From Chondrus crispus (lineage: Eukaryota > Rhodophyta > Florideophyceae > Gigartinales > Gigartinaceae), in NCBI RefSeq assembly GCF_000350225.1, contig NW_005179252.1:41857-82603 (forward strand): DNA of 40,747 nt, read 5' to 3'. Below are positions 1-9,806 of the stretch, piece after piece. A model generated the notes under the pieces. That model made no database searches, had not been told where the DNA came from, and was given only the letters and a program-made list of their open reading frames with translations. The position numbers and the translations under genes are program-made. Position 1 is the stretch's first letter. The number at the start of each line of letters is the position of its first letter.

Positions 1-612
1 GTGCCATCGGCGGGCCGCGTGCCAAGCGCTGCGGGCGCCAAGCGCAGCGGGCGCAATGGTGCAAGGCACTGCATGCCGCTGGAAGGGACGTCTCGCAAGG
101 CGCCGCGGTCGCGCGAGGTGGCGCGCGGTGGCGTTGCTCCGGCGCGCGGTGGCGCTGCTCCGGCGCGCGGTAGCAAAAGGCGCGGTGCGTGCGTGCATGC
201 GCGGGCGGAGGTCGGCGGCGGCGGTGGGGCGCGCCAGGAGCGGCGGCGGACGGGGCGCGCGATTGGCGGGGCGCGCGATTGGCGGGGCGAGTCGTTATGA
301 CAGGCAGGGAGCGGTGGGGTGCAGCACAGGAGAGGGGACAGATGTGTAGATAGTGTGTGCAGCAGACGACGGTAAGGGGATGAGGTCTGGGAGACAGGTA
401 CCCAAGGGTACATCAGAGCAGCGATAAGGTTGTGCTGGTTTTTGCCTAGTGAAGTTGTAGTAAAAGGGAGTGCCCCCTGGGCAGGAGACGTGTGGAGAGA
501 GATGTGCAGGTTGCATGAAGGCTGTGGTGTGATGTGGGATCAATGAACAGAAGAAATGTGCATACCATGCCGTAGTACCGTAGTACGGTTGTAGCGATGT
601 CAACCACCCCAT
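1..612. repeat. GC-rich promoter-like repeat, copy 1
   Basis: Very GC- and CpG-rich DNA that aligns in the same direction with 3972-4535 and in reverse with about 37900-38250. The 37900 copy runs into the start of an MSP/VAP-like head at 38545, so by comparison this is the upstream region of a lost minus-strand MSP-B-type gene. The open frames here are by-products of GC richness and I do not call them genes. Confidence 0.6.
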
Positions 613-625
613 GGTTCTATGTGAT

Positions 626-735
626 GAATCGTAATCCTCATGGTTCAGTCTTTACTCGTCGTTGCCGTCTCGTGGGTCTAAGTACCGCGTGTGACAGACT
701 GTAATGCGGACAGTCTGTCCTTGCGGTCCGTCACT
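626..735. repeat. Inverted repeat partner of 5932-6018
   Basis: A segment of about 90-110 bp containing GGACAGTCTGTCC and the run GAATCGTAATCCTCATGG. It recurs in reverse complement at 5932-6018 with small indels. Function is unknown. The rest of 613-866 shows no gene I can support. Confidence 0.6.
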
Positions 736-866
736 ATGCAGAAAGGAATGGAATGGGGACCGTCTTTGATAACGTTGTGCTGCCTTGAAACGTGGTTCCG
801 CCTAGTACCAAGGGTACAGCATGACAACGGGCAGAAATCGAGGAAGAAATGCGGGCCATTCCATGT

Positions 867-1030
867 CTTTCCTCTCCTCCCTCCTCCCCTCCCTCCTCTC
901 CTCCCCTCCCTCCTCTCCTCCCCTCCCTCCTTCTCCTCCCCTCCCTCCTTCTCCTCCCCTCCCTCCTTCTCCTCCCCTCCCTCCTCTCCTCCCTTACTAG
1001 TTCCTCCCTTACTAGTTCCTCCCTTACTAG
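867..1030. repeat. Polypyrimidine minisatellite
   Basis: An almost pure C/T strand made of CCCTCCTTCTCCTC-like units, followed by a 15-bp unit (CCCTTACTAGTTCCT) in two full copies and one partial copy (991-1030). Such tracts can form triplex DNA, but no function is shown. 1031-1274 has no recognisable gene. Confidence 0.85.
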
Positions 1031-1274
1031 TGCACTACTGTCCTGTAGCACATGCTACAGTACAATACGGTTAGGGCACCCGCACATACTGTACTGTACA
1101 CAGGTAGTATTCTCGAATCACCTTGTATTATTACGCGGCTCCAGGCAGCAAGGATAGGCGACCGTGTATTATGATAACCTTACATCCTACTGTAAATGGC
1201 AAGGGCCTCCGTCTGACCAAATTACTACAGTAAGACTATCCAGGTGCTGGCACCTGGGGTTGGCACTAATCGGG

Positions 1275-1316
1275 CAAGTTGGTGCTGGCACCAACTTGGT
1301 GGCACCACCAAGTTGG
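1275..1316. repeat. Two overlapping perfect inverted repeats
   Basis: Arms 1275-1285/1288-1298 (11 bp, 2-nt loop) and 1291-1302/1305-1316 (12 bp, 2-nt loop) are both perfect. They share 1291-1298, so only one hairpin can form at a time. 1317-1683 shows no gene. Confidence 0.85.
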
Positions 1317-1683
1317 GGGATGGGGCCAACATGTTGGGACTCTCAACATCTTGGCACCATTGGCCAACAACCGAGTGACTGGGGAAATCAATGCGACTAA
1401 ATTCTGTTTGGAAAATATTTTTGATAATTCAATCACAAAAGCGTCTGCGCCCGGCCTTTTAAAAAGACGTCATCCCTAATAGCTAGTGTCAACTACGATG
1501 TTTTGCGTTCGGCATGCTCCATGCCCACTTGGCTCATGCTGCCTTTTTAACTGCAACAAACAGATTAACTGAAACAGACAGAAACGTGGAAACGTGAAAT
1601 GCATTTGGCCAAACCTAGGTTCGGGTGTCAGAGCCCGGGTTCGAGCCCGGTACCCCAACTTCCGTAGCCGTCGTCGGTCTTGT

Positions 1684-1743
1684 CCATCGCCGCCTGCACC
1701 ATTCCATCGCCGCCTGCACCATTCCATCGCCGCCTGCACCATA
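1684..1743. repeat. 20-bp tandem repeat, three copies
   Basis: The unit CCATCGCCGCCTGCACCATT occurs three times in succession with only the last two bases changed. 1744-2066 is upstream DNA of the small TM gene. Its 1800-1935 part resembles 5724-5840 and contains no supported gene. Confidence 0.85.
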
Positions 1744-2066
1744 CCTTCCGCCATACTAGCTGCTGTTGTCGATAGCAGACTGCCCCAATTTTCTATCGCG
1801 CAGCCACGTGCCATGCGCCACCCGCCACCAGCAGTGCTCAGTCGAAGACAAACGAAAGATATGGGGAGTGGGTGCGGATCTGTGCCAGGAGGATTGCCCT
1901 CGCTGATCCAGCTCACATCCAACCCGCTTTATGTCCACCAGAGCGAGGTACCGAATATGATCTGTTTATTCAGAAATTCATGTCTTGCAGCAAGACGTGG
2001 CATGCTCGTCTACTCGGTCACTTGTAAAACCCACCGCCCGCAACACCCTGCAGCGAGTCGAATGCC

Positions 2067-2074
2067 ATATAAAA
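2067..2074 (+). promoter_or_regulatory. TATA box of small TM gene copy 1
   Basis: ATATAAAA lies 183 bp before the start codon. It is followed by the same pyrimidine-rich leader found at the other copies, and the position is conserved in copies 2 and 4. Confidence 0.6.
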
Positions 2075-2249
2075 CCCACCCCAAATCACCACAGACCAAC
2101 TTCTCTCTCTCTCAGTCAACTCATTCTCGCACCAAAATTCCCTCTCTCTTTCTCTATCTGTCCCCGTTTCTCGCTCCACAGCTACCTCACCCATCCACCC
2201 ACCCACACAACAAAAACAACATCGACAACAAATCTCTCCACTACCAACC

Positions 2250-2513
2250 ATGTCGCAAACCTCTATGCCCTGGACCTGGCTCGACCCCGTACTTGGTGTC
2301 CTAGGCGTCCTGTTAGCTACCATCGCCGGCGTCTTCCTCACACATGCCGTCAACGTCCGTCGTAATCGCTCTCGAACGCCCTCTGCGCCTTTTCTTCCGG
2401 TCGCTGTTGCACAAGATCTCCATGCTCAACCCCAACCCCAACCCCAACCCCAACCCCAACGTCCACCTGTCGCCGTCTACACACAGACGCAGGTCTCCGT
2501 AGTTATCAAGTAA
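2250..2513 (+). CDS. Small one-TM protein, WxW family, copy 1
   Basis: An 87-residue protein that I do not recognise from any named family. It has a short N-terminus with the motif WTWLDP (residues 8-13), one hydrophobic segment at about residues 14-34 (predicted transmembrane helix), a basic patch RRNRSR just after it (positive-inside signal), and a proline-rich tail with a QP repeat. There is no cleavable signal-peptide pattern. Near-identical copies at 7322, 15297 and 35660 keep length and frame, and a diverged relative at 40395 keeps the motif, which supports real coding. The ATG follows a TATA box and a pyrimidine-rich leader. The 3' flank (2514-2869) is also shared with the other copies. 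A membrane location is inferred and the role is unknown. Confidence 0.75.
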   Translation: MSQTSMPWTWLDPVLGVLGVLLATIAGVFLTHAVNVRRNRSRTPSAPFLPVAVAQDLHAQPQPQPQPQPQRPPVAVYTQTQVSVVIK

Positions 2514-2869
2514 TCCATCTCCACCTGTCAGAGATCAACTATCCCCTTCGCTCTCCCTCTATGCCCAATTCCTCTTTCTTTCCATCCTCTTGTTTAACCC
2601 TTGCACTCCATCTTCATCTCTAATCTCTCTCTTCTTGCAACCTTCTCACTTGCTTTCAGAATCAGCTGGCCGGGACGTCCTTGTTACACGTTCCCCACAC
2701 CTCTAAACTACCTACAGCACTGCCAAGTCTTTCACGAATGCCCCTGTACGGTATTGGCTGTTTCCAATTTTTGACCGCAATGCTCCCTGATCTCTCGCTA
2801 CAGCGAGTGCATTCGTGCAGACCTTTTATACGTGTACACGACTCATTGCTGCTATGGGCAATCTTGATA

Positions 2870-3218
2870 CAGGGGGTCGCGATATAGTGCCATCTTTGTT
2901 AGTGCCAGCTCCGATATAGTGCTGCCCTTCTGCGGGTGGCACGAATTTTGAGCCAAAAACGAAGGATCTCGAGAGAGGCAGTTGGATAGACGTAGTCCCC
3001 GAGAGCCGCTGCCGCCGCGGAAAGATATTATGCAATTGGTAACTCAACTAGAGACTATGGAGGAGAAAAGCAGGGTCGATGATGCAATTGGACATCTGCG
3101 AAAGTGCAGGCTGGCATTTATGGCTGCGAAACAGGAGGAAGTCAATGCGATGGCTCGGCAGCTACTAATAACAGAAATGCTCGATTAGACTTCAGTCTTT
3201 AGTGGAGAGATAAAAGTA
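2870..3218 (+). mobile_element. Fragment of a pogo-like DNA transposon (left end)
   Basis: TA followed by CAGGGGGTCGCGATATAGTGC looks like a Tc1/mariner-pogo terminus at a TA target. It interrupts DNA that is continuous in the 3' flank of the other small TM copies. The subterminal motif CGATATAGTGC repeats. The interior from 2934 matches the reverse strand of 6555-6815, where the opposite terminus is present instead. No right terminus is seen here. Confidence 0.5.
2982..3188 (+). pseudogene. C-terminal coding fragment, possibly transposase
   Basis: About 68 codons containing REPLPPRKDI, then a helical charged stretch (RVDDAIGHL, CRLAFMAAK) and the end ITEMLD followed by a stop. The same protein segment occurs at 6555-6743 on the minus strand, ending in the same ITEMLD-stop. 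The two copies differ at many codons, so frame and stop are conserved despite divergence. Both lie beside the same CAGGGGG-type terminus, so I infer the C-terminal tail of a pogo-like transposase. No DDE motif is present, and an exon of an unrelated host gene is the alternative. Confidence 0.4.
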
Positions 3219-3568
3219 GGCACCCTTGCCCACTGATCGTCGTCTTCGGAATTTCACATCCTATCAGCTTCGATAAACCCATCCAGATTCGCTTTTAGCT
3301 CGTCCGGAAACATCTTACATTCTTTTCGTACGCTTTTCTGCTTGCCATCTCCCGAAACATATGTATGCATTTGCTCCAAGTTATCTACCATTCCACGCAA
3401 CACTTCCAGCCTCAAATCCATCAACCTACCTTCTGCAAGTTATCTACCATTCCACGCAACACTTCCAGCCTCAAATCCATCAACCCACCTTCTGCAAGTT
3501 CACTTGTCCTCCCGATCGTCCCCATTTGCATCCATCCACACACAGTCCTTGATCACTGTCTCTGCCTC
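3219..3568 (-). pseudogene. Relic of the MSP-gene C-terminal module
   Basis: Diverged copy of the stretch at about 8877-9170, from the C-terminal module of the MSP genes, in the same orientation (coding on the minus strand). Recognisable landmarks are the GCACCCTTGCCCAC start, TACGCTT..TGCTTGCCATCTC, and the CACTTGTCCTCCCGATCGTC block. The frame is destroyed, partly by a 59-bp tandem duplication. It abuts the GC-rich promoter-like repeat at 3569, as if everything between promoter and module (the MSP head) had been deleted. Confidence 0.65.
3377..3494. repeat. 59-bp tandem duplication
   Basis: Two adjacent copies (3377-3435, 3436-3494) differ at one base, with the first bases of a third following. 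Because 59 is not a multiple of 3, the duplication shifts the frame of the old module. Confidence 0.9.
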
Positions 3569-4535
3569 CTTTGGCAATAATCGGCACGGGGGACGGTGGC
3601 AAGGGGGCCGGCGGCGAACGGGTTGCGTGCGGAGTGGGGGCGCGTGCGGACCGGTTGGCGTGTTTTGAACGGGTTGAAATTGAACGGAAATCATGCGCAA
3701 ATTCGAATCGCCCTACCCCCTCTCCCCCGGGTCTCCCCCCCATCTTCCGTAAGCAATCTCCCGCGTGTGCGCGTAGGTACAGTACACGTGCCGCCCGCAG
3801 CGCCATACTTGTACCGTACGTCCGCGGCTCGGCGCGCGCGCGGCTGCTCCCGCACGGCGCGGCGCGTGTGGCACGGTAGTGCGTTAGCGTGGGTACCGGT
3901 GGGTGCGTGCGCGTCGCGGATGTGTCGTTGTGCCCCACGGCTGTGTCGTAGTGCGTCGCGGCTGTGTCGCTGTGCCATCGGCGGGCCGCCGGATGCGCGG
4001 CACTGCATGCGCTGGAGGGGAGGACTGGCGGCGCAGCGCCGTCGCGCAAGGCGCGGCGGTGGGGCGAGGTGGCGGCGCAGCGTTGCTCCGGCGCGGGGTG
4101 GCAAAAGGCGTGGCACGTGCGTGCATGCGCGGGCGGAGGTCGGCGGCGGCGGTGGCGGCGCGAGCAAGGAGCGGCGGCGGACGGGGCGCGCGATTGGCGG
4201 AGCGAGTCGGCATGGCAGGCAGGGAGCGGTGGAGTACAGGACAGGAGAGGGGAGACATATGTACGCAGGGTGTACAGCAGGCGGCAAGGGGATGAGGTCG
4301 GGGAGACAGGTATGAGCAGTGATAAGGTTGTAGTGAGGAGCAGTGATAAGGTTGTAGTGAGTTTACCTTGAAAAGTGGGTTTACCTTGCAAAGCTGTAGT
4401 TAAAAGGGAGTGCCCCCTGGGCAGATGATGAAGGCTGTCCTATGATATGGAATCGGCGGCTTTGATGTTGTGAAAAATAAACAGAAAAAATGTGCATAGT
4501 AGTAGCGATATGAAACACACAATGGTTCCATGCTG
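3569..4535. repeat. GC-rich promoter-like repeat, copy 2
   Basis: CpG-rich DNA whose reverse complement matches about 37900-38500, upstream of the VAP-like pseudogene. Its right half also matches 1-612 directly. The overlapping open frames on both strands are typical of GC-rich non-coding DNA. The 300-codon minus frame has no family signature and is not called. 4536-4616 shows nothing. Confidence 0.65.
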
Positions 4536-4616
4536 CATGCATACGCGACTGTGGTGTTTTGATGACTGTGTTATCTGCGTGGGAGGGAGAACGGGGACGA
4601 TGAGGTTACTGTAGTA

Positions 4617-5108
4617 CAGTACTCGCTCGATAATTCCAACGGGTTGGTGGAACAGGACCTGTTGCAATTATCGGAGGGTTGCGATTAGCGAACGGTTATG
4701 ATACCTTTTTGACACGTCCCACAGCATGTGTTGTCATATTTACTCGAAAATTTCCCTCTTTTTTCATTGTTTCGACATGTTTGCATATTTGTCGTTTTTG
4801 CAAATAGCGAGAGGGATGCGTAGACCATTTTTGTGGTGTGTCAGAATGGAAGGGGATGGAGTGCGGACTACCCTTCTCAATGTAGAGACGGATTCACATT
4901 TAATATATGCTTTATTTTGGATGGAACGGTGAAGGGAAGGTCCTTGAACGTTCTGTGCGGGAACGATTTTTCGGTTGCACTTAACGAATTTGCAACAATG
5001 TTGATTTTTTATTGAATTTTGTGGGGGTACCACAGCCGTTGCATGCATCTTGTTGCAATTAGCGGGTAGTTGCAGTTATCGAGTGTTGCAATTATCGAGC
5101 GAATACTG
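4617..5108. mobile_element. Pogo-like MITE, 492 bp
   Basis: The ends are inverted copies: CAGTACTCGCTCGATAATT at 4617 and, in reverse complement, CAGTATTCGCTCGATAATT ending at 5108. Extended to 24 bp they match at 22. Both ends are flanked by TA (4615-4616, 5109-5110), the Tc1/mariner-pogo target duplication. Subterminal GCAATTATCG and GCGATTAGCG motifs repeat inside both ends. The AT-rich interior holds no transposase-like frame, so this is a non-autonomous element. Confidence 0.8.
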
Positions 5109-5454
5109 TAGTAGCAGCGCTCGTCGCGCGCAGTGGCGGGGGAAAGGAGTCGCGAGAGTCAGGGGGAAAAAATTATTGGAAATGCTTTTACTCCCGTTCA
5201 ACCAATCCATTCATGCCAAATGTCCGGGTGCTCGGGTGCTGGCACCGCAAACTCTTCGTTAGGAAGCGGCCCTGAGGGCCGTTCCAGGGTAAAAATGTAA
5301 CAAAAATGTAACACATTCCCGACATTCGTCCTTGCTCCCTTTTTGCTTTATTTGGACGAGAGATAGTTCGCTGACAAGCACGCTCAATAATCAGCGTAAG
5401 TTATTGTAGTAGCGCCTGGAATCACGGCTTGCGTTGTGAACGGCGTCTCCGACG

Positions 5455-5541
5455 TGGTTCAGGCATGTTGTTGTTGACATCAGCGTGCCTGAACCATGTT
5501 CGCTGACAAGCACGCTGACATCAGCGTGCTCGTCAGCGAAC
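5455..5541. repeat. Hairpin pair
   Basis: Perfect 11-bp arms at 5455-5465 and 5486-5496 are followed at once by 21-bp arms at 5498-5518 and 5521-5541 (20 of 21 matched, 2-nt loop). The same arm sequence starts again near 5372. The surrounding 5109-5454 has no gene, only a short GGCCCTGAGGGCC hairpin near 5270. Confidence 0.85.
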
Positions 5542-5647
5542 TGTTTCCACCATCTCTCACCTTGTATGAAAAGTGCCCAATTTTTGCCACGTTGCGCCAG
5601 ACAAGCGAGCGGTACAGTTGATACTTCTCGGGTGAGTTCGCCCTGTC

Positions 5648-5704
5648 AAGAACGCGCTCTGTTAAGACCGGCCCTCAGGGCCGGTCTTAACAGAGCGCGT
5701 TCTT
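5648..5704. repeat. Perfect 57-bp palindrome
   Basis: Arms 5648-5674 and 5678-5704 are exact reverse complements (27 bp) with a 3-nt loop. The core GGCCCTCAGGGCC echoes the hairpin near 5270. It could be two transposon termini placed head to head, or a strong cruciform or transcription-terminating structure. 5705-6368 shows no supported gene. Confidence 0.9.
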
Positions 5705-6368
5705 ATTGCTTTTACTCCCCATCAGCGCCCTCACGTGCCATGCGCCACCCGCCAATCGCTCCCATTAGCGCTCTTACGACAGCTCACTACCAATCCGCTT
5801 TATGTCAACCAGAGCGAGGTACTGAAGAACTGAATATGATACAGTGAACCCTCGATATCTGAAATATGGATGGTTGCTTCCTTCCGCATTCAATTAAAGT
5901 GCATATTCAGTTTCTAAGGATGTTTCATGACGGACCGCAAGGACAGACTGTCCGCATTACAGTCTTTAGACCCACGAGACGGCGACGACGAGTAAAGACC
6001 GAACCATGAGGATTACGATTTATCATTTCATATACAGCCCAAATATGTAACAATCCCATAAGTTTTAACCAAAATATTGAGTAATGTGGGTCTGCTTGGC
6101 TTGGTTGGCGCGTTCGAGGTGTGTCCATTTTCGATTGCCCAGGAAAACTGGAAATTGAACCACATTTATAATGAATAAAGTTATCATAGCTCAGTTTTGT
6201 CTCATAGAATGCTCTTTTATGAGGCCTGTTATGATTAAGATGTGCTTGTGGTATTCAGTTAGGCCGTGTTCATGAATACCTCATATGTGACCTGCAATCA
6301 ACGCTCCGGAGCTCGTTCCGAGCAATGGCATACATATCGCGGATATTCACATAACAAGGATTCAGATA

Positions 6369-6815
6369 CAGGGGGGGGTCGCGATATAGTGCTACCCTGT
6401 GTCAGTGGGCCGAAAACGGCACTATATCGAACCAGGCACTGTTAGATAATGAGATTTACGGCTTTTTTGCAGCCACTTCCTTGCATCACTGCTCAGAAAT
6501 ACCGCTCGCAGGACGCCATCACTCATGCTTTGTATCTTCACTACAGACTCAAGTCTAATCAAGCATTTCTGTTATTGGTAGCTGCCGAGCCGTTGCATTG
6601 ACTTCCTCCTTTTTCGCAGCCATAAATGCCAGCCTACACTTTTGCAGATGTCCAATTGCATCATCGACCCTGCCTTTTTCTGCCATAGTCTCTATTCGAG
6701 TTGGCAACTGCGTAATATCTTTCCGCGGCGGCAGCGGCTCTCGGGCAGTACATGTCCCTCCAACTGCCTCCCTGGAGACCCTTCGTTTTCGGCTCAAAAT
6801 TCGTGGCACCACGAG
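6369..6815 (-). mobile_element. Fragment of the same pogo-like transposon (opposite end)
   Basis: TA at 6367-6368 is followed by CAGGGGGGGGTCGCGATATA, the same terminus as at 2870. Here the coding fragment is read toward the terminus rather than away from it, so the two fragments represent opposite ends of one element type. Homology to 2934-3218 extends to about 6815. 6816-7158 is upstream DNA without a gene I can support. Confidence 0.5.
6555..6815 (-). pseudogene. C-terminal coding fragment, second copy
   Basis: Minus-strand counterpart of 2982-3188. REPLPPRKDI, RVDDAIGHL, CRLAFMAAK and the terminal ITEMLD with its stop are all conserved. Upstream homology continues over the stretch that reads ILSRKRRVSREA here, but no start codon fits, so the 5' part is missing. 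Interpretation as a transposase tail rests on the adjacent terminus only. Confidence 0.4.
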
Positions 6816-7158
6816 TAAGTTACATGCTCTTACATCGCTCAAACATTCTGTGTTGGTCAGAAAGTTCCGTCTTACAGCAAGATATGGTATGCTGAGCATA
6901 CTATGCTCGTCGTCGTCCTTTCGTACAGTACTTTCATTTCCACCCACCGTTCCCAACACCTCCTACTGTAACAACACATAAGATGCAACATCGCCATACA
7001 ACACATACACCCCCCAAATCACTGACAAAGTTCTCTTTCCTTCAACTCGTATCAGCAGCCACATACACACGTCAGTCTGACATGTATTGCTTCGTCTACT
7101 CGACTACCAACAGTACTTTAAAACCTACCGCCCGCCTCGCAGCCTCGCAGCCGGACGC

Positions 7159-7167
7159 TATATAAAG
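7159..7167 (+). promoter_or_regulatory. TATA box of small TM gene copy 2
   Basis: TATATAAAG lies 163 bp before the start codon. It is the same element and nearly the same spacing as at copy 4 (36079-36087, reverse). Confidence 0.65.
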
Positions 7168-7321
7168 CCTACCCCCCAAATCACCACAGACCAACTTCTC
7201 TCTCACTCAACTCATTCTCGCACCAAAATTCCCTCTCTCTTTCTCCATCTGTGTCCGTTTCTTGCCCCACAGCTACCTCACGTACACCCACACATCAACA
7301 ACAAATCCCTCCACTACCACC

Positions 7322-7585
7322 ATGTCGCAAACCTCTATGCCCTGGACCTGGCTCGACCCCGTACTTGGTGTCCTAGGCGTCCTGTTAGCCACTATCGCCG
7401 GCGTCTTCCTCACACACGCCGTCAACGTCCGCCGTAACCGCTCTCGAAAGCCCTCTGTGCCTTTTCTTCCGGTCGCTGTTGCACAAGATCTCCATGCTCA
7501 ACCCCAACCCCAACCTCAACCGCAACCCCACCATCCACCTGTCGCCGTCTACATGCAGACGCATGTTTCCATCGTCGTCAAGTAA
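7322..7585 (+). CDS. Small one-TM protein, WxW family, copy 2
   Basis: An 87-residue protein nearly identical to copy 1 and to copies 3 and 4: WTWLDP near the N-terminus, one hydrophobic helix (about 14-34), a RRNRSR basic patch, a QP-repeat tail and a C-terminal VSIVVK. The ATG is chosen because all four copies align from it and it follows a TATA box with a conserved leader. The long 3' flank (7586-8386) is shared with copy 3 at 15561-16361 and partly with the others. This is the left outer gene of unit 1, convergent with MSP-A1. The family is unrecognised; a single-pass membrane protein is inferred. Confidence 0.78.
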   Translation: MSQTSMPWTWLDPVLGVLGVLLATIAGVFLTHAVNVRRNRSRKPSVPFLPVAVAQDLHAQPQPQPQPQPHHPPVAVYMQTHVSIVVK

Positions 7586-8386
7586 TCCATCTCCACCTGT
7601 CAGAGATCAGCTATCCCCTTCGCTCTCCCTCTATACCCAATTCCTCTTCGTTCCATCCTCTTGTTTAACCCTTTCACTCTATCTCCATCTTCATCTCTAA
7701 TCTCTCTATTCTTGCAACCTTCTCACTTGTTTTCAGAATCAGCTGCCCAGGAGTTCCCGATACACATTCCCCACACCTTCAAACTTCGAACAGCACTGAC
7801 AAGTCTTTCGCGACTGCCCCTGTACGGTATTGGCCGTTTCCAATTCATGGCCGCAATGCTCCCTGATCTTTTGTTGCAGCGAGTGCAATCGTGCAGACCT
7901 TTGTACACGTGTACACGACTCATTACTGCTACAGTACAGGCAATCTTGATACTGTACAGGTATGGCCAAAAACCCCTGATCTCAGTGTGGTGCAAGATCG
8001 ATGCCTCCGTGTACTGATGCCTAATGCCTGTCTACCTTATAAGGGGGGGATAGGGATCTGTGTGCCCGGCGGCGAGTGAGGTGATCTGATCGCGCTGTCA
8101 TGCGTGTGCTACGTGTGCACGTTTGGCTCTCATGACACTCAGCAAACCTTGTCGCGAGGACGGACATTTCGTGATCATTGTCATACCAAAACCATTGTCA
8201 CTCTACAATTAGTCGTAAAAGCTCTCCGACGAGTAGAGCAGTTCAGTGCGAGGAAAAGACCGCTGTCGAAAGTGCTTTGGTCATCATCCGTAGCTTCCAT
8301 ATCGTGCCTTCTCTCACACGAGCTTTGCTCAAAACAGGAGGCACACCTTGTAAACACTGTCTCTCGAATCCCCTTTTCGCACGTCG

Positions 8387-9806
8387 ATGCCTGAAGTATG
8401 TATATATAATTCAACTTCCTTTATTCCGTCTTTCAACTATGCATTACCTTAATCATTGGCATGTCAGATTCGACTCCTTCACACTCGCGATGCCTTCTAT
8501 TGCGCAAAGTGTTGCGCCACCTTGTCCTTGTTACTGCCTGACCCAGCCCGTCTCCATCACCATCTGTGGCTCGTTTCGATAAACCTGTCCTTCATCTTTA
8601 CCAGTGCGCTTCCTGCTTGTGTCACCCACCATTCCCTTTCCGCCGATTCCGCTTCACTATGCTGCGCATATTCCAACCTCATTACCAACAACGACAGCCA
8701 ATGTACACATTTTCCAATTGCCCTCCACCGCACCATCTTTTCCGTCTCCCCAAAACAGCTCCACATCTTCAAAAACACGCCTTCCCTCAAAATCCATTCA
8801 TCTACAGCTGCCAATGCGCACCCAACAAACCCCTCAAACCATCTGTGGAATAAGTAATGCTCACCACCTTCACCCTTTCGGCACCCTTGCCCACCGAGCA
8901 CCGTCTCCGGAATTCCGCATCCCATCAGCTCCGTTACTCCATTCCGAATTCGCCTTTTGGTCCCCAAATACCATCTTACACTCTTTTTGTACGCTTGTCT
9001 GCTTGCCATCTCTCGAAACATCGGCGACTGCTCTAAGTTATCTAACTTTCTTAGTAGTACCTCCGATCGCAAATCCATCAACCCGCCTTCTACAAGTTCA
9101 CTTGTCCTCCCGATCGTCCCCATTTGCATCCACACATAATCCTTGGTTGCTGTCTCCATTTCCTTAACCGATACCTTATAGTTAAAGAGGCCCGGGTGAT
9201 CCCGCATCAATACCGCTTCCTTGTTTTCGCTCATACACACCACCTTAAAGATGTAACGCGGCACCACACGCCCAAGAACTCCTATCTTCGCTGCACCGCC
9301 ACCGCTCCCTGGGTATGCCACAGCCATGAAATCTCCCTTGCTCGTTTTTGCACGCATCCTCACGCCGCCTACTAACATCTCCGGCACAATAGAGCTTGCA
9401 CTGCACTTGGCGTTACACTCTTCTTCCAGCCTTTCTATCATCCAAGACTTGATGTTTTCGACCCAGTCTGCCCGTTCCCATGGTAAAATGTGTCTTGCTA
9501 CTGGTTGGCGAGCTACTTCTCTATTTCCATGTGCTACCTCTGTCGCAAGAATTTGCAAAGGGATGGGTGCGGTTGAGCCAATCTCTGGAATATCATCTTT
9601 GATACCGCTCCGCTGCTCTCTCTTCGGTATTTGGTTCTTTGGACCACGGTCCGATACTTTGATGGGGTGCGTTCCTGTCGACACGCTCCGACTTTGGACA
9701 CTGATCCCCTCTTTACTCCCGCCAGCATCTGGGTATTGTACTTGCGACGGAGGCGGCGGTGTCAGTGGTGCGCCCCTCGCCTGTAGTCTTCCAGAAGCAG
9801 AACTTG
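8387..9806. repeat. Left arm of 1.42-kb inverted repeat, unit 1
   Basis: Reverse complement of 12534-13954 with high identity. It covers the C-terminal module and the 3' end of MSP-A1. The arms end abruptly at ATGCCTGAAGTATG outside and CAAGTTCTGCTTCT inside, the latter within both reading frames. Confidence 0.9.

Noticed and set aside
1600..1660. tRNA-like T-arm (GGTTCGAGCCC)
   Set aside because: The loop has six rather than seven bases, and no D-arm, anticodon arm or acceptor stem could be folded around it.
2424..2462. CAACCC hexamer run resembling a telomeric repeat
   Set aside because: It lies in frame inside the small TM gene and encodes the QP repeat. The other copies have interrupted versions encoding the same residues.
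3361..3500. CRISPR-like direct repeat
   Set aside because: Only two adjacent copies without spacers, in a eukaryotic context. It is a tandem duplication.
3480..4391. 303-codon minus-strand open frame
   Set aside because: It spans a GC-rich repeat and a module relic, has low-complexity composition, and overlaps equally long frames on the other strand.
5842..6350. Another pogo-like element starting TA-CAGTGAACCCTCGATATC
   Set aside because: The candidate right end near 6340-6350 matches only loosely and no TA duplication is clear.
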